Shown: positions 6,709 through 8,229 of the stretch, one piece after another | Layout: each line of letters starts with the position of its first letter | Numbering within the stretch: the first letter of the stretch is position 1 | NCBI GenBank assembly: GCA_049582065.1 | Contig: JBAUTF010000016.1 | Span: forward strand, 1 to 8,229 | From: DATKSS01 sp049582065 | GTDB taxonomy: Bacteria; Chloroflexota; Dormibacteria; Dormibacterales; Dormibacteraceae | Length of the DNA: 8,229 nucleotides | Direction: 5' to 3' | Notes under the pieces: model-generated | The model's input: only the letters and a program-made list of their open reading frames with translations | What the model was told of the DNA's origin: nothing | The model's database searches: none | Position numbers and translations under genes: made by a program

Positions 6709-7158
6709 TCAGGCCCGCCGGCCGATCAGCCAGGCCGCGACCAGGAGTGGAATCACAGCCACCACAGCGCTGACCGAGAAATGGGTGGCGGGCTGATGCG
6801 GAGCCCACCATCCAGTCGCGATGCTTACGCCGGCGACAGCGGCGTTCCACCAGGTGAACGCCGCTGCTGACACGGTGAACTTCAGAACGCCTGTGCGGCT
6901 GTATGCGCGGATGCGCCACAGCAGGAGCAGGCTTCCGGCCAGCCCTCCGAACACGATGACGATGAACGCAACAAGCCCCAGTGGCGATCCACCGCTTGGA
7001 AACAAGGCGACCGCTGCGGCCGCCATCAGATAGATGGCCGCGATCGCGAGCAGGATGCGACGAAATTGTTTGTCGGACCGGCGGATCACTGCCGCTCGGA
7101 GGCCGGCTTCCTGCAATTTGGCGCGAGCGTCGTCTGCTGTTTGGCTCGCCTCTAGCAC
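6709..7158 (-). CDS. Four-helix integral membrane protein, first gene of the operon
   Basis: Function not recognised. The 149-residue protein has an N-terminal cytoplasmic helix (about 8-30, ARAKLQEAGLRAAVIRRSD) and four hydrophobic segments at about 34-53, 60-80, 93-114 and 127-146. A basic loop RIRAYSRTG (82-90) lies between TM2 and TM3, and the C-terminus is GRRA. It matches the next gene's product in LRAAV..SD, LLLL.R.RA.SRTG, GW..P.....HF and AV.AV.PLLV.A, so it is a diverged duplicate. GTG 7158 is well fixed: an in-frame TAG at 7168-7170 lies only three codons upstream and no other start codon sits between. The upstream sequence shows TAGGGT 6 nt before the GTG, as in leaderless actinobacterial-type transcripts; the same bases (AGGGTGG) could instead serve as a ribosome-binding site. 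A 32-bp palindrome lies just upstream. Confidence 0.8.
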   Translation of the reverse strand: MLEASQTADDARAKLQEAGLRAAVIRRSDKQFRRILLAIAAIYLMAAAAVALFPSGGSPLGLVAFIVIVFGGLAGSLLLLWRIRAYSRTGVLKFTVSAAAFTWWNAAVAGVSIATGWWAPHQPATHFSVSAVVAVIPLLVAAWLIGRRA

Positions 7159-7164
7159 GGGGCC

Positions 7165-7193
7165 ACCCTAGCACCTACTTTCCATTTTGGCAA
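7165..7193 (-). promoter_or_regulatory. Putative promoter of the five-gene leftward operon (possibly leaderless)
   Basis: Reading the - strand, TTGCCA (7193-7188) and TAGGGT (7170-7165) are separated by exactly 17 nt, a sigma70-type arrangement with a TANNNT -10 common in high-GC bacteria. The end of the -10 is 6 nt from GTG 7158, so a transcript starting at the usual distance would begin at or next to the start codon. The -35 lies inside the palindrome at 7187-7204. No experimental start site is available; the assignment is from motif and spacing only. Confidence 0.5.
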
Positions 7194-7211
7194 GTACTTG
7201 CCAAGTTGGAA
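7180..7211. promoter_or_regulatory. Palindromic operator candidate (32 bp imperfect, 18 bp perfect core)
   Basis: The core TTGGCAAGTACTTGCCAA at 7187-7204 is a perfect 18-bp palindrome. Arms TTCCA (7180-7184) and TGGAA (7207-7211) extend it to 32 bp, with 14 of 16 base pairs matching and the mismatches only at 7185/7206 and 7186/7205. It occupies an AT-richer spot in a 60-bp gap and covers the putative -35, the geometry expected for a repressor operator. The operon's third gene encodes a winged-helix protein of the type that binds such dyads as a dimer, so autoregulation is the simplest reading. With no loop and no T-run it is a poor terminator. Confidence 0.7.
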
Positions 7212-7218
7212 TGCAACT

Positions 7219-8229
7219 CTAGGATGCCTGCTCGTGCAGCTCCGCGACCAGGCGTAGCTGCTCTTTGCGCTCGTCGTTGTCAAAAGCCATCGGCGACACG
7301 ATGAGGGTCTCGACGCCGGCGTCGCGGAAAGCACGCAGCTTTCTTCGCGCGCGCTCGGGCTTCCCGGCGATGCTCACCGCGTCGATCAGATCGTCGGGCA
7401 GCGCCAGCATCGCCTCGCTCTTGCGCCCGGCCAGGTAGAGCTCCTGCACCTGCTGTGCCTCGCGCTCGAAGCCATACGAGGAGACCAGGCGGTTGTAGAA
7501 GTTCTGCTCGCGCGAGCCCATGCCTCCGACGTAGAGCGCAAGCACCGGGCGCATCGCGTTGCGGGCGACGTCTTCGTCCTCCCCGATCATCACGTTGACG
7601 CTCGGACAGATCCGGAAATCTTCAAGCGTGCGGCCGGCGCGCGCGGCGCCTTCCTCGAGCGGCACCCGCAACGCAGCGGTGTGCTCCGGCGAGAAGAAGA
7701 CCGGCAGCCAGCCGTCCGCGATCTCGCCGGCCAGCGCGACATTCTTGGGACCGAGCACCGCAAGGTAGATCGGGATGTGGTCCTGCACCGGCCGGACGGT
7801 GAGCTTGAGCGCCTTGCCCGGCCCGTCCGGGAGCGGCAGGTCCATGGTCTCTCCGTGGAACTCGACCTTCTGGTGCGCCAGCGCCATGCGCACCACGGCC
7901 ACGTACTCGCGCGTGCGCTGGAGCTGCTTGGCAAACCGCACTCCGTGCCACCCCTCCGAGACCTGCGGCCCTGAGGTGCCGAGGCCAAGCAGCATGCGGC
8001 CGCCCGAAAGGTTGTCGATGGTGGCGGCCGTCATCGCTGTCATGGCGGCGCTGCGCGCGGGGATCTGGAAGATGCCCGAACCGAGCTTGATCCGCGACGT
8101 GCCGGCGGCGAGCCACGCGAGCACAGTCGCCGCGTCGGAGCCGTAAGCCTCGGCCGCCCACACCGAGTCGTAACCGAGGCGCTCGGCGGTCTGGGCGATT
8201 TCTAGCTGGTCGGCGGCGGTGAGGCCGAA
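7219..8229 (-). CDS. F420-dependent LLM-class oxidoreductase, Rv3520c type (5' truncated by window edge)
   Basis: Luciferase-like TIM-barrel oxidoreductase expected to use coenzyme F420, in the group of methylene-tetrahydromethanopterin reductase-like proteins; the substrate is not known for this type. The frame is open to the right edge, so the start is outside; 336 residues are present and family members are about 340-350, so only some 10-20 residues are missing. Counting from the edge, AERLGYDSVWAAEAYGSDA is at about 15-33, RIKLGSGIFQIPARS at about 46-60, and the family signature GLGTSGPQVSEGWHG at 82-96. LAVLGPKNVALAGEIADGWLP follows in the middle and the C-terminal part has AGVETLIVSPMAFD. 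An internal GTG at 8163 is not the real start because conserved barrel sequence continues upstream of it. It ends 60 nt before the five-gene operon, which has its own promoter candidate, so it is probably a separate unit on the same strand. Confidence 0.9.
   Translation of the reverse strand, partial: FGLTAADQLEIAQTAERLGYDSVWAAEAYGSDAATVLAWLAAGTSRIKLGSGIFQIPARSAAMTAMTAATIDNLSGGRMLLGLGTSGPQVSEGWHGVRFAKQLQRTREYVAVVRMALAHQKVEFHGETMDLPLPDGPGKALKLTVRPVQDHIPIYLAVLGPKNVALAGEIADGWLPVFFSPEHTAALRVPLEEGAARAGRTLEDFRICPSVNVMIGEDEDVARNAMRPVLALYVGGMGSREQNFYNRLVSSYGFEREAQQVQELYLAGRKSEAMLALPDDLIDAVSIAGKPERARRKLRAFRDAGVETLIVSPMAFDNDERKEQLRLVAELHEQAS

Noticed and set aside
7180..7211. The palindrome as a terminator for the F420-dependent oxidoreductase gene
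   Set aside because: The core is a perfect dyad with no loop, its stem is only moderately GC-rich, and no T-run follows on the - strand; operator geometry fits better.

Overview
The window is about two thirds G+C, packed with genes and rich in GTG starts. It encodes an F420-type luciferase-like oxidoreductase, a molybdenum hydroxylase large subunit and a separate OtsA/OtsB trehalose pair. This gene content suggests a soil-type high-GC bacterium of the Actinomycetota, Dormibacterota or Chloroflexota. That placement is an inference from gene content and codon style; there is no rRNA or marker gene in the window. No mobile element, CRISPR array, tRNA or rRNA was seen.

Left part, + strand: the 3' portion of a xanthine dehydrogenase/CoxL-like molybdopterin subunit (enters from the left edge, ends at 2019) is followed at once by a GT20 trehalose-6-phosphate synthase (otsA, ending at 3520). 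The otsA reading frame has no ATG/GTG/TTG early enough to include its first beta strand. The best start is a CTG at 2033, which has a well-spaced AGGG.

Middle and right, - strand: five genes read leftward with stops and starts touching or overlapping. They are a 4-TM membrane protein (6709-7158), its tandem paralogue (6237-6707), a winged-helix regulator (5905-6240), an AidB-like acyl-CoA dehydrogenase (4293-5948) and trehalose-6-phosphate phosphatase (otsB, 3517-4290). The spacings are 1 nt gap, 4 nt overlap, 11-44 nt overlap and 2 nt gap, so this looks like one operon. It is headed by an 18-bp perfect palindrome inside a 32-bp imperfect one. The palindrome overlaps a putative -35, and a TAGGGT -10 lies 6 nt before the GTG of the first gene, the layout of a leaderless promoter. 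The likely model is that the operon's own winged-helix protein binds this palindrome. otsA and otsB converge tail to tail with interlocked stop codons.

Right edge, - strand: a 5'-truncated F420-dependent LLM-class oxidoreductase of the Rv3520c type ends at 7219, 60 bp before the operon's first start.

The most unusual item is the operon: paired 4-TM paralogues, a winged-helix regulator, an AidB-like flavoprotein and OtsB under one palindromic, apparently leaderless promoter. It reads like a regulated stress module (membrane, alkylation/acyl and osmolyte functions), but that joint role is inference.
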